Shown in pieces: positions 8,513 through 16,729 of a DNA stretch of 45,528 nucleotides. The stretch comes from an uncultured Eubacteriales bacterium (GTDB lineage Bacteria; Bacillota; Clostridia; Christensenellales; CAG-138), in contig CADAPG010000006.1 in assembly GCA_902789675.1 (NCBI GenBank), positions 1-45,528 on the forward strand, read 5' to 3'. The notes under the pieces were generated by a model. It made no database searches. It worked only from the letters and a program-made list of their open reading frames with translations, and was not told the DNA's origin. The translations under genes and the position numbers were made by a program. Within the stretch, counting starts at the first letter, position 1, and the number at the start of each line of letters is the position of its first letter.

Positions 8513-9673
8513 ATGGCAGAAAAGAAGGCGAAAAAAGAATCGGTCCTGACGCGGCTGAAAAACGCGCGGATCACGCGCGGCAAGGTGGACTTTTCCATCC
8601 TGCTCGTGATTTCCGTGCTCTGCGCGTTCGGACTCGTCATGATCTTTTCCGCCAGCTACTACTATGCGCAGCACTACTCCGGCGCGAACAACGACAGCTT
8701 CTATTACCTCAAACGTCAGCTCGTATACCTGCTGATCGGATACCCGATCATGCTGCTGGTCTCGCTGATCGACTACCGCATCATCGAGCGTCTGCGCTCG
8801 GTGTTCATGGCGATCTCCATCGTGCTGCTCATCGCGGTGCTTTTGTGGGGGCAGGACCTGAACGGCGGAAAGCGCTGGCTGAACATTGCCGGTATCTCGA
8901 TTCAGCCGAGTGAGCTCGCAAAGTTCGGTCTCATGATCTTCATGTGCTCGTACATGTCGCGTCATAAGAACGAAATGAACACGTTCCGCTTCGGCATGCT
9001 CCCGATGCTGCTGGCGATCGGCTTTATCGCGGGTCTCGTCATGCTGCAGCCGAACATGTCCATGGCGGTTATCATCGGCTTCATCGGCGTCGTTCTGCTG
9101 TATCTCGGCGGGTGCGATCTCAAGCAGCTGGTCATCCTCGGCATCATCGGTATCATCGGCTTCTTTGTGCTGGCGCGATCGGCGCAGTACCGCATGGACC
9201 GTCTGACCTCGTTCGGCAATCCCGAGCTGGACCCGCAGGGCACGGGCTATCAGCTTCTGCAGTCGTACTACGCGATCGGCTCGGGCGGGTTCTTCGGAAA
9301 GGGACTCAACAACAGCTATCAGAAGCTGCTGTACATGACCTACGGCGAATCGGACTTCATCTTCGCGATCCTGTGCGAGGAGTTCGGCTTCATCGGCGGA
9401 CTGATCGTCATCCTGATGTACGCATGGATTGTGTTCCGCGGGATCGTGATCGCGATGCGCTGCCGCAACCGGTTCGGAAGCCTGCTTGCCGCCGGTATCT
9501 CGATCGTTTTCGGATTCCAGGTCTTCGTCAACATCGGCGTCGTCACGGGACTGCTGCCCACGACCGGGCAGGCGCTTCCGTTCATCTCGGCGGGCGGCAC
9601 GTCTCTGCTGGTCTTCCTTGCCGCAATGGGTCTTCTTCTGAGCATTTCGCGCGACGTGAACCCGCGCATGTAA
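8513..9673 (+). CDS. SEDS-family glycosyltransferase, FtsW/SpoVE
   Basis: A 386-residue membrane protein of the SEDS family, which polymerises lipid II with a cognate class B PBP. A basic cytoplasmic N-terminus precedes about ten membrane helices. Family signatures are GGKRWLNI, the QPSELAK block, TGYQLLQSYYAIGSGGFFGKGL, and ESDFIFAILCEEFG with the Asp essential in RodA/FtsW. Near the end is LPTTGQALPFISAGGTSLL. Its natural partner is the PBP at 2479-4638. FtsW (division) and SpoVE (spore cortex) are not separable here. GGAGG lies before the start. The next expected gene, murG, is absent. Confidence 0.95.
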   Translation: MAEKKAKKESVLTRLKNARITRGKVDFSILLVISVLCAFGLVMIFSASYYYAQHYSGANNDSFYYLKRQLVYLLIGYPIMLLVSLIDYRIIERLRSVFMAISIVLLIAVLLWGQDLNGGKRWLNIAGISIQPSELAKFGLMIFMCSYMSRHKNEMNTFRFGMLPMLLAIGFIAGLVMLQPNMSMAVIIGFIGVVLLYLGGCDLKQLVILGIIGIIGFFVLARSAQYRMDRLTSFGNPELDPQGTGYQLLQSYYAIGSGGFFGKGLNNSYQKLLYMTYGESDFIFAILCEEFGFIGGLIVILMYAWIVFRGIVIAMRCRNRFGSLLAAGISIVFGFQVFVNIGVVTGLLPTTGQALPFISAGGTSLLVFLAAMGLLLSISRDVNPRM

Positions 9674-9731
9674 AGCACAATCCGCGTTTCCTCCGCATAA
9701 GATGCAGTATCATGCGGAAGGAACTTCAAAG

Positions 9732-11015
9732 ATGTCAGACTGGGTTGTACGCGGAGGCGCCGTTCTCTCGGGAACGGTTTCGGTTCAGGGGTCCAAAAAC
9801 GCGGCGCTGCCGATCCTTGCGGCGACGCTGCTTGCGGAGGAGCCGATCCGGCTTTTAAACTGCCCCGTGATCCGCGATGCGGAGAACATGCTGAAAATCC
9901 TCAGATCGCTCGGCTGCACGGTGCGGCGCGAGGGGGACGATCTGATCGTGGACAGCCGAACGGCTTCGGATTTCGTGCTGCCGACCGCGCTTTCCGGCGA
10001 GCTGCGCTCGTCGATCTTTCTGCTCGGCTCCGTGCTGTCCCGCTTTTCCGAGGCGGACGCCCCGTATCCCGGCGGGTGCGAGATCGGCAACCGTCCGATC
10101 GACCTGCACCTCGAAGGGCTCCGGCGGCTGAACGCCGTGATCGAGGAGCGCGGCGGGCGCATCCGCTGCAGGGGCGGAAGGCTCAGAGGCGCCGTCGTCG
10201 ATCTCGATTATCCGAGCGTCGGCGCAACGGAGAACATCATGCTCGCGGCATGCCGTGCCGAGGGCAGAACGACGGTCCGGAACGCCGCGTGCGAGCCGGA
10301 GATCGTCGATTTACAGAATTTTTTGCGCGCCTGCGGCTTTCGCGTGCACGGCGCGGGCATGCCGACGGTCGTGATCGACGGCGTGGAACAGGGGCACGGC
10401 GCGACGTATCGCGTCATGCCGGACCGCATCGCGGCGGGCACGTACATGATCGGCGCGGCGATCACCGGCGGCGACGTCACGGTCACCGGCATGCAGCCGG
10501 ACGCGGTCGACACGCTCCTGTATAAGCTTTCCGCGTGCGGATGCGAGGTAACGAAAACCGCCGATTCCGTGCGCGTTCGCGCAAGGGGACGGGCGCGCGG
10601 CGTCGCGTTTACCGAAACGAGACCGTATCCGGGCTTTCCGACGGACCTGCAGCCGCAGCTGTTTTCGCTGCTGTCGGTTGCGGATGGGAACTCGGTGCTG
10701 GTCGAAAACGTATTTGAAAACCGGTTCCGCCATGCGCAGGAGCTCAAGCGCATGGACGCAAAGAACCGGATCCTCGACCGCACGGCGATCATCACCGGCG
10801 TCGAACGGCTGCACGGCGCGGAGGTCATCGCACACGATCTGCGCGGCGGCGCCGCGCTGGTACTGGCGGGCTTGTCCGCCGAGGGCGAGACCGTGATCCG
10901 CCATGCGGAACGGATCGAGCGCGGTTATGAACGAATGGACAGCGTGATCGGGCGTTTGGGCGGCTCGGTCATACGAAAGGAAGACGGCATTGATCAAGAA
11001 GAAAAAACGCAGTGA
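9732..11015 (+). CDS. murA: UDP-N-acetylglucosamine 1-carboxyvinyltransferase MurA
   Basis: A 427-residue enzyme adding enolpyruvate from PEP to UDP-GlcNAc, the first committed step of peptidoglycan synthesis. SKNAALPIL carries the Lys-Asn pair. The catalytic Cys is C116 in YPGGCEIGNRPIDLH, corresponding to E. coli Cys115, which is the residue targeted by fosfomycin. The general-base Asp is in PYPGFPTDLQPQ. The end of the protein carries the DLRGGAALVLAGL block. The start at 9732 is chosen because GGAAGGA lies 9 bases before it and homology begins there; an in-frame ATG at 9702 is less likely. It overlaps the next gene by 26 bases. Confidence 0.96.
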   Translation: MSDWVVRGGAVLSGTVSVQGSKNAALPILAATLLAEEPIRLLNCPVIRDAENMLKILRSLGCTVRREGDDLIVDSRTASDFVLPTALSGELRSSIFLLGSVLSRFSEADAPYPGGCEIGNRPIDLHLEGLRRLNAVIEERGGRIRCRGGRLRGAVVDLDYPSVGATENIMLAACRAEGRTTVRNAACEPEIVDLQNFLRACGFRVHGAGMPTVVIDGVEQGHGATYRVMPDRIAAGTYMIGAAITGGDVTVTGMQPDAVDTLLYKLSACGCEVTKTADSVRVRARGRARGVAFTETRPYPGFPTDLQPQLFSLLSVADGNSVLVENVFENRFRHAQELKRMDAKNRILDRTAIITGVERLHGAEVIAHDLRGGAALVLAGLSAEGETVIRHAERIERGYERMDSVIGRLGGSVIRKEDGIDQEEKTQ

Positions 11016-12390
11016 ACGGGCAAGCTTCCTGTTTGACGACGATGCGGGCAAGTCGACGGAAACGATCGACCTGTTCGGATCGGACGACAACGCGCCCGAA
11101 GAACAGCCGGAACCTGCGATCGGGGAACCGACGGACGGCGAGCCCGTACCGCGGGAGGCGGACGAGCCTTCGGACGCCGCGGCGGAGGACGTCCCCGCAA
11201 AACCGAAGAAAGCGGACAAGCCCTCCGAAACGCCGACGTTCCGGTTCGACCGGTACGGACGGCGCGTCGGAAAGAAGAAAGCCCGCTACGGCAAGCGCAA
11301 GAACGCGCCGAAGGCGACGACGACCGTCGTCGAGCACGACACGGAGGCGAAGCGCGAATACGACGAAGCGCGCGCGCGGTCCCGGGCACGCGCGGAAAAG
11401 CGCGCCCGCGAAGAGGCAAGACAGGCGGAGCTTCTGAAAGCGGAGCGGAAGAAGAGACGGCAGCGCAGCACGTCCACGATGATCATGGGCATTCTCGCGA
11501 TCGCGGTGCTCGCGGCGCTGACCTGGTTCATCACGCGGCTTTCGAGCGTACACGTCACAAACGTGCCGAGCGGCTATACGGAGGAGCAGATCATCGACCT
11601 GACCGGCCTCCGCTCAAAGCTTCGGAAGCGCAGCGCGCTGTTCATCAGCACCGCCGACGTCGAAAAGCACATCCGCGACAACGACGCGTATCTGGACGCG
11701 ACGGTGCGGTTCTCGTTCCCGTCCACGATCCACGTCACGGTCAGCAAGCGCGAGGAGGCGGCATGCGTCCGCTGGGGTCCGCAGAGCGAGTATCTGGCGA
11801 TCATCGACGAAAACGGCATCGTGCTGAACGCCGCGGCGGAAAGCACGAACGGATTGCTGATCGCAGACGGCATGAGCATTTCGAGCGCGGTCAACGGCAC
11901 GCGCCTCGGCGACGCGAGCGACATTCAGGTCGCCGCGCTGATCCGGCTTCTGACCAAGCTCAAGGAGCTCGGACTTTTGGAACGCACGCCGAAGATCAAC
12001 CGGATCGACATGACGGAGCTGATGCAGATCCGCATGTACATCGAGGGCACGCCGTACACGATCGAGGTCGGCGACACCTCGAACCTCGAAACGAAGCTGA
12101 TGCTTCTCACGAAGCACTGGACGGAGATCATGGACGAGGCGGCGGATTTCATCCGCGAAGGCAAGCCGACGGCGACGATCTATCTGTACAGCAAGGGCGG
12201 CGTGAACATTTCGCCGTACGAACCGGGGTATTCGCTCCCGACGCTTGCGCCGGCTTCCGTTTCCCCGAGCTTCGAGCCGGGCGAACAGCCGCAGAATCCG
12301 GCCGAGCCGGCCACGCCGACGCCAGAGCCCTCCACGCCCGCGCCGCAGGTGACGCCGATGCCGCATCAGGATGATCCGTTCACCGGCTGA
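10990..12390 (+). CDS. FtsQ/DivIB-type division protein with long cytoplasmic extension
   Basis: A 466-residue bitopic protein starting at TTG (10990) inside the end of murA, with AAAGGAAG just upstream. About 160 charged residues, first acidic and then Lys/Arg-rich, form an unusually long cytoplasmic part. A membrane helix follows at about 164-184 (MIMGILAIAVLAALTWFI). Then comes a POTRA domain (VHVTNVPSGYTEEQIIDLTGL) and the FtsQ/DivIB beta domain with FSFPSTIHVTVSKREEAA and YLAIIDENGIVL. The C-terminus (about 412-466) is Pro/Thr/Glu-rich and low in complexity. It links to FtsL-like proteins and the septal synthase. It ends the cluster; ftsZ does not follow. Confidence 0.88.
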   Translation: MIKKKKRSERASFLFDDDAGKSTETIDLFGSDDNAPEEQPEPAIGEPTDGEPVPREADEPSDAAAEDVPAKPKKADKPSETPTFRFDRYGRRVGKKKARYGKRKNAPKATTTVVEHDTEAKREYDEARARSRARAEKRAREEARQAELLKAERKKRRQRSTSTMIMGILAIAVLAALTWFITRLSSVHVTNVPSGYTEEQIIDLTGLRSKLRKRSALFISTADVEKHIRDNDAYLDATVRFSFPSTIHVTVSKREEAACVRWGPQSEYLAIIDENGIVLNAAAESTNGLLIADGMSISSAVNGTRLGDASDIQVAALIRLLTKLKELGLLERTPKINRIDMTELMQIRMYIEGTPYTIEVGDTSNLETKLMLLTKHWTEIMDEAADFIREGKPTATIYLYSKGGVNISPYEPGYSLPTLAPASVSPSFEPGEQPQNPAEPATPTPEPSTPAPQVTPMPHQDDPFTG

Positions 12391-12430
12391 GAACATCCCG
12401 AATCCAGACTGCCGTAAAAGGGTTCAGACC

Positions 12431-12515
12431 ATTTGCGGCGAAGATTTATAAAAGAATACTTATTGGATGAAAAGGCGTAAAAACGCCTTTTCTTTTCATT
12501 TATTTCGCCGCAAAT
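12431..12515. repeat. 12-bp inverted repeat enclosing a terminator hairpin
   Basis: ATTTGCGGCGAA (12431-12442) and its exact reverse complement (12504-12515) bracket the smaller hairpin at 12470-12491. The whole 85-base stretch could fold as one stem with a nested hairpin, or be a tiny inverted-repeat element. No flanking target duplication is visible. Confidence 0.6.
12470..12497 (+). terminator. Intrinsic terminator after the cell-wall cluster
   Basis: Nine-base-pair stem AAAAGGCGT/ACGCCTTTT (12470-12478 with 12483-12491), AAAA loop, then a T-rich tail (CTTTTC). It lies 80 bases after the ftsQ stop. Confidence 0.8.
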
Positions 12516-12543
12516 TATCCGCGTTTTCACTCGGCCGCATACC

Positions 12544-12639
12544 TTAGTATAGCTCCTTCGTGAAAACACGAATTCTGATTCCCTTTCCGTCAGCCTGATA
12601 AGCTGTGTCAAAAGCTTTTCTATCCCCACCAAAACTCAT
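12544..12639 (-). pseudogene. Possible remnant: 31-codon reading frame
   Basis: The minus-strand frame starts MSFGGDRKAFDTAYQADGKG and ends FTKELY before TAA. It stays open for about ten codons upstream of the ATG, up to another stop. It has no Shine-Dalgarno site and no promoter was recognised. The balanced amino-acid mix looks like a real protein end, in contrast to the Arg/Ala-rich shadow frames elsewhere here. It could be a decayed gene fragment or chance. No family is recognised. Confidence 0.25.
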
Positions 12640-12683
12640 ACTGACAGTAGAAAAAATAATATTCCAATGATATTAGCGGTGTG

Positions 12684-12712
12684 TTGCGTGCCGACCGGAT
12701 CCGGGATATAAT
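12684..12712 (+). promoter_or_regulatory. Promoter of the ABC exporter gene
   Basis: TTGCGT (12684-12689), 17-base spacer, TATAAT (12707-12712). The spacer contains GACCGG (12693-12698), a sequence repeated twice just downstream of the expected start of transcription. Confidence 0.7.
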
Positions 12713-12729
12713 CATACCGTAAGATCAAA

Positions 12730-12747
12730 CGACCGGACGACCGGTCG
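12730..12747. promoter_or_regulatory. Operator-like palindrome at the exporter transcription start
   Basis: CGACCGG-ACGA-CCGGTCG reads as a 7-bp inverted repeat. Its right half, CGACCGGTCG (12738-12747), is itself a perfect 10-bp palindrome. It begins about 18 bases after the -10 box and ends 18 bases before the start codon. GACC/GGTC palindromes are used by several TetR-family repressors of drug exporters. That link is inference, because no repressor gene is adjacent. Confidence 0.45.
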
Positions 12748-12765
12748 CAGGGGGAGGACATTCCG

Positions 12766-14490
12766 ATGGATCAAAAAGAACTGAAAGCGCTGCGGCGTCC
12801 GTTTATCAAAGAGCTGTTCCGAAAGAACAAGTTCAATCTGTTTATGACCGTGCTTGCGGCGGTGCTCACCGCCGTCGCGGGACTGGTCGTGTCCTGGCTC
12901 ATCAAGGAGGTCGCGGATCTCATTGCGGGCGAAAGCCAATTCGGGTTCCGGACGCTGCTGATCGTTGCATGCGCCTCGTTCGGCTTGTTTGCGCTCGCAT
13001 GGGTGATCGACCGGATCTATCTCACCAGATTCCGTGCAAAGGCGATGCAGCAGTATCGCGCGTACGTCTTTGACCGGCTCATGGAAAAGGGCATTCAGGC
13101 ATTTTCCGGTGAAAACTCCTCGCTCTATCTCTCCGCGCTTTCTAACGACGTCAACACCATCGAAAACGACTTCCTTGCAAGGCTGCAGAACACCGTGGTG
13201 ATCGCGGTTTCGTTCGTCGGCGCGTTCGGGCTTATGATCTTCTACAGCCCGCTTCTGACGCTGATCGCCATCGGCTTTTCGCTTTTGCCGATCATCGTTT
13301 CCGTGGCGCTGGGGAATAAAGCGGCAAAGGCGGAAAAGGACGTTTCCGACCAAAAGGAGCGCTACACCGGCATGCTGAAGGACGCGCTCACCGGCTTTGC
13401 GGTCATCAAGAGCTTCAAGGCGGAGGACAGCATCACCCGCCTGCATGCGGAGAGCAACGAAAGCGTCGCCGACGCGTCAAAGAAGCGGACAGGCGTCAAC
13501 GTCAACGTCAACTATGCGTCCGGGATCGCCGGCGCGATCCTGCAGTTCGGCGTGTTCTTCGTCGCCGCGGCGATGGCAATTTCGGGAAAGGGCGTCACGC
13601 CCGGTACTGCGATCGTCTTTGTGCAGCTTTTGAACTACGTGCTCGGTCCCATTGAGACGTTCCCCGCATTCTTTGCCGGGATAAAGTCGTCGTTTGCGCT
13701 GATCGAAAAGCTTGCGGCGGCGCTGCATCAGAACGTCCCGAACGAGGGCGAGTCGATCGAACCGAAGCTTACAAAAGGCATCTCGATCCGCGATCTGAGC
13801 TTCGCGTATGAAGAAGGCAAGACGGTTCTGAAGGACGTCGACATGGAGCTTCCCGCAGGCGGCTGCTATGCGCTCGTCGGCGGCTCCGGCAGCGGCAAGT
13901 CCACGATCCTGAACCTCCTCATGGCGTCCTCAAAGGACTACAACGGCGAGATTCTGTACGACGATCGCGAGCTCAGAACCGTTTCGCCCGGCTCGCTTTA
14001 CGATCTCGTGTCCATCATTCAGCAGAACGTGTTCGTGTTCAACAGCACGATCCGCGACAACATCACGATGTTCTCCGCGTTCCCGAAGGAGGAGGTCGAC
14101 CGCGCCGTGCGGCTGTCCGGTCTTTCGAAACTCATCAAGGAGAAGGGCGAGGAATATCTGTGCGGCGAGAACGGCTCCGGGCTGTCCGGCGGCGAACGCC
14201 AGCGCATTTCGATCGCAAGAGCGCTTCTCAGAAAAACGCCCGTGCTGTTCATCGACGAGGCGACGGCGGCGCTCGACGCGGAGACCACCTTCGAGGTGCT
14301 CGACGCGATCCTGAAGCTGGACGGCTACACCCGCGTGATCGTCACGCACGACCTCGACGAAAACATCCTGCGCCGCTGCACCGGTCTCTTTACGCTGAAG
14401 AACGGCGTCGTCGCGGAGCAGGGCGCCTTCGACGAGCTGATGGCGGAGAAGGGCTACTTCTACTCGCTGTTCACCGTGTCGCAGCGATAA
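12766..14490 (+). CDS. ABC exporter half-transporter (fused membrane and ATPase domains)
   Basis: A 574-residue type IV (exporter-fold) ABC protein. The membrane domain of about six helices spans roughly 20-310. The ATPase domain carries Walker A GGSGSGKST (372-380), a Q-loop in SIIQQNVFVF, signature LSGGERQ (from 473), Walker B VLFIDEA (D497, E498), and the switch His in IVTHDLDE. Such proteins act as dimers. With no partner half-transporter next to it, a homodimer is likely. The substrate (lipid, peptide or drug) cannot be read from sequence. GGGGGAGG precedes the start. It stands alone, with its own promoter and a terminator shared with the convergent folD. Confidence 0.92.
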   Translation: MDQKELKALRRPFIKELFRKNKFNLFMTVLAAVLTAVAGLVVSWLIKEVADLIAGESQFGFRTLLIVACASFGLFALAWVIDRIYLTRFRAKAMQQYRAYVFDRLMEKGIQAFSGENSSLYLSALSNDVNTIENDFLARLQNTVVIAVSFVGAFGLMIFYSPLLTLIAIGFSLLPIIVSVALGNKAAKAEKDVSDQKERYTGMLKDALTGFAVIKSFKAEDSITRLHAESNESVADASKKRTGVNVNVNYASGIAGAILQFGVFFVAAAMAISGKGVTPGTAIVFVQLLNYVLGPIETFPAFFAGIKSSFALIEKLAAALHQNVPNEGESIEPKLTKGISIRDLSFAYEEGKTVLKDVDMELPAGGCYALVGGSGSGKSTILNLLMASSKDYNGEILYDDRELRTVSPGSLYDLVSIIQQNVFVFNSTIRDNITMFSAFPKEEVDRAVRLSGLSKLIKEKGEEYLCGENGSGLSGGERQRISIARALLRKTPVLFIDEATAALDAETTFEVLDAILKLDGYTRVIVTHDLDENILRRCTGLFTLKNGVVAEQGAFDELMAEKGYFYSLFTVSQR

Positions 14491-14502
14491 CGGACCGACG
14501 AA

Positions 14503-14544
14503 AAAAACCTCTTTTGCCGATCGGGCGAAAGAGGTTTTTGTTTT
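14503..14544. terminator. Bidirectional terminator between the ABC exporter and folD
   Basis: Stem AAAAACCTCTTT.GCC with GGC.AAAGAGGTTTTT around a GATC-centred loop (14503-14539), with a T-run on the plus side and an A-run (T-run on the minus strand) at 14501-14507. It serves both convergent transcripts. Confidence 0.85.
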
Positions 14545-14554
14545 GTGTTTCAGT

Positions 14555-15403
14555 TCAGACCGCGGACGCGGCTTTCAGTACGTGATCGAGGAGCACGCAG
14601 GTCGTGACGCCGCCGACGCCGCCGGGGACCGGTGTGATCGCCTTGACGACGGGCGCGACGCGGTCGAAATCGACGTCGCCCGTGAGCTTTCCCGTTTCCT
14701 CGTCAAAGTGGATGCCCACGTCGACGACGACCTGATCGGGATTCGTGAACGCCTCGGTGACGCTCTTCATCACGCCCGCGGCGCACACGAGAATGTCCGC
14801 TTCCCGCGCGATCGCGGGCACATCGACCGTGCGCGTGTGGCAGGTCGTGACCGTGGCGTTTGCGTGCATCAGCAGCATCGAAACCGGGCGCCCGATGACC
14901 AGCGACCGCCCGATGACCGTGGCGCGCTTGCCCTTCGGGTCGATCCCATAAAAGCGCAGGATCTCAAGCACCGCCTGCGCGGTACACGGCGCAAAGCCGA
15001 GGTCCGTGTTTGCGTACACGCCCGCAAGCGAGCCGTCCGTCCAGCCGTCGACGTCCTTTTTCGGATCGAACAGCTTGCGGATGCGTTCGGAATCGAGCGC
15101 TTTGGGCAGCGGCCGGAACAGCAGGATGCCGTGAACGGAAGGATCGCGGTTGACCGTTTCGAACGCCGTCTCGAACGCGTCCTGCGTGACGTCCTCCGGC
15201 AGAACGAGCTGCTTCAGCGTGACGCCGACCTCATTGCAGCGTTTGACGACGCCCTTTTCATAGGACAGATCGTCCGCGCGTTCACCCACGCGCACCACGC
15301 ACAGGGTCGGCGCAACGCCGCGTTCCTTGAGCGCTTCCGCCGTCTTTTGCATCCGTGCGGTCATGGCGTCTGCGACGGGCTTGCCCTTCAGGAGTTCCGC
15401 CAT
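14555..15403 (-). CDS. folD: FolD-family methylenetetrahydrofolate dehydrogenase/cyclohydrolase, variant active site
   Basis: A 282-residue FolD homologue. KDVDGWTDGSLAG, the Rossmann motif VIGRSLVIGRP, ATVTTCHTRT and ITPVPGGVGGVTT are all clear. FolD usually interconverts methylene-, methenyl- and formyl-tetrahydrofolate. Compared with E. coli FolD without gaps, Tyr50 is kept (Y48) and Asp121 is kept (D119). Catalytic Lys54 is Val52, and Gln98 is Phe96 in GILLFRPLP. Both lost residues are needed for the cyclohydrolase step, so this may be a dehydrogenase-only form; I recall similar sequences in other Clostridia. It starts 3 bases after the glyA stop, so the two one-carbon genes are co-transcribed. 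Confidence 0.92.
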   Translation of the reverse strand: MAELLKGKPVADAMTARMQKTAEALKERGVAPTLCVVRVGERADDLSYEKGVVKRCNEVGVTLKQLVLPEDVTQDAFETAFETVNRDPSVHGILLFRPLPKALDSERIRKLFDPKKDVDGWTDGSLAGVYANTDLGFAPCTAQAVLEILRFYGIDPKGKRATVIGRSLVIGRPVSMLLMHANATVTTCHTRTVDVPAIAREADILVCAAGVMKSVTEAFTNPDQVVVDVGIHFDEETGKLTGDVDFDRVAPVVKAITPVPGGVGGVTTCVLLDHVLKAASAV

Positions 15404-15406
15404 AGA

Positions 15407-16657
15407 TCAGTCCTGATAGATCGGGTACTTGTCGCAGAGCTTCTTGACTTCCGCGTCGATGTACTCCTTGGAGTTCTCGAAGTCGTTGATCGCCAGCGCG
15501 ATGCAGTGCGCGATCGTCTTCATGTCTTCCTCTTTGAGACCGCGGGTCGTGACGGCGGGGGTGCCGATGCGGACGCCGGAGGTCACGAACGGGCTTCTCG
15601 GCTCGCCGGGAACGGTGTTCTTGTTGACCGTGATGTGAACCTCGTCCAGACGGTTCTGCAGCGCCTTGCCGGACACGTCGAGACCGATGAGGTCGAGCAG
15701 CATGAGGTGGTTGTCCGTGCCGCCGGAAACGATCTTGAGACCTTCCGCCTTCAGCGCTTCGGCAAGCGCCTTCGCGTTCAGAACGACCTGGTGCTGATAC
15801 GCCTTGAACTCGGGCTTCAGCGCCTCTGCGAGCGCAACCGCCTTGCCCGCGATGACGTGCATCAGAGGACCGCCCTGGATGCCCGGGAAGATCGCCTTGT
15901 TGAAGTTGAACTTATCCGCCGCTTCCTGGTTTGCGAGGATCAGACCGCCGCGCGGACCGCGCAGCGTCTTGTGCGTGGTGGTGGTGACCACGTCCGCATA
16001 GGGGAAGGGAGAGGGATGCTCGCCCGCGGCAACGAGGCCCGCGATGTGCGCCATGTCGACCATCAGGACCGCGCCGACTTCGTCGCAGATCTCACGGAAC
16101 TTCGGGAAGTCGATCGTGCGGCAGTACGCGCTTGCGCCCGCGACGATCAGCTTCGGACGGAACTCGAGCGCCTTCTTGCGAACGTCCTCGTAGTCGATGA
16201 CGCCGTGCTCGTCCACGCCGTAGGAAACGCAGTGATAGTATTTGCCGGACATGTTGACGGGGCTTCCGTGCGTAAGGTGACCGCCGTTAGAAAGGTCCAT
16301 GCCCATGAAGGTGTCGCCCGGGTTCAGCACCGCAAAGAACACCGCCATGTTCGCCTGTGCGCCGGAATGCGGCTGCACGTTTGCGTAATCGCAGCCGAAC
16401 AGCTTCTTCGCGCGCTCGATCGCAAGGTTCTCCACGACGTCCACGAACTGGCAGCCGCCGTAGTAACGCTTGCCCGGATAGCCCTCCGCGTACTTGTTGG
16501 TGAGTACGCTGCCCATCGCCATCAGGACCGCTTCGGATACGATGTTCTCGGATGCGATCAGCTCCAGGTTGCCGCGCTGACGGTTCAGCTCGTCCTGCAT
16601 TGCCGCGCCGATCTCGGGATCGTACTGTAAGAGCTGTTTCAATGCCTCGTTTACCAT
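15407..16657 (-). CDS. glyA: Serine hydroxymethyltransferase GlyA
   Basis: A 416-residue PLP enzyme converting serine and tetrahydrofolate to glycine and methylenetetrahydrofolate, the direct substrate of FolD. It shows [14 protein letters not shown] near the start, [44 protein letters not shown], and the PLP-lysine motif [14 protein letters not shown]. The C-terminus is normal and the length is typical. AGGAGG precedes the ATG at 16657. The promoter lies on the minus strand at 16730-16758, and the 5' leader has a small GGCGC/GCGCC stem (16700-16714). It is first in a glyA-folD operon. Confidence 0.98.
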   Translation of the reverse strand: MVNEALKQLLQYDPEIGAAMQDELNRQRGNLELIASENIVSEAVLMAMGSVLTNKYAEGYPGKRYYGGCQFVDVVENLAIERAKKLFGCDYANVQPHSGAQANMAVFFAVLNPGDTFMGMDLSNGGHLTHGSPVNMSGKYYHCVSYGVDEHGVIDYEDVRKKALEFRPKLIVAGASAYCRTIDFPKFREICDEVGAVLMVDMAHIAGLVAAGEHPSPFPYADVVTTTTHKTLRGPRGGLILANQEAADKFNFNKAIFPGIQGGPLMHVIAGKAVALAEALKPEFKAYQHQVVLNAKALAEALKAEGLKIVSGGTDNHLMLLDLIGLDVSGKALQNRLDEVHITVNKNTVPGEPRSPFVTSGVRIGTPAVTTRGLKEEDMKTIAHCIALAINDFENSKEYIDAEVKKLCDKYPIYQD

Positions 16658-16729
16658 GTGTTTTCCTCCTGTAGAATGTGTTTGTTTATGAGATTGATCG
16701 GCGCAAAACGCGCCTTTTCCACTATGTTA

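Larger units (their letters stand above)
12391..12765. other. 375-base intergenic stretch: terminator, remnant, promoter and operator-like site
   Basis: No convincing full gene. From left to right it holds the inverted repeat with its nested terminator; a more AT-rich stretch with a small stem TTCGTG/CACGAA (12557-12572); a minus-strand 31-codon reading frame (12544-12639) whose product reads like the tail of a protein but lacks a ribosome site; and the promoter and palindromic site of the ABC transporter. Base composition differs from the neighbouring genes. Confidence 0.6.

Noticed and set aside
10990..11015. The 26-base overlap of murA and ftsQ as a sign of a frameshift
   Set aside because: Both proteins are complete and the TTG start has a good ribosome site; overlaps of this size occur in tight operons.
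12366..12632. Minus-strand 88-residue frame after ftsQ
   Set aside because: It crosses the inverted repeat and terminator, overlaps the ftsQ end and shows no ribosome site; another frame in the same place looks more protein-like and is reported instead.
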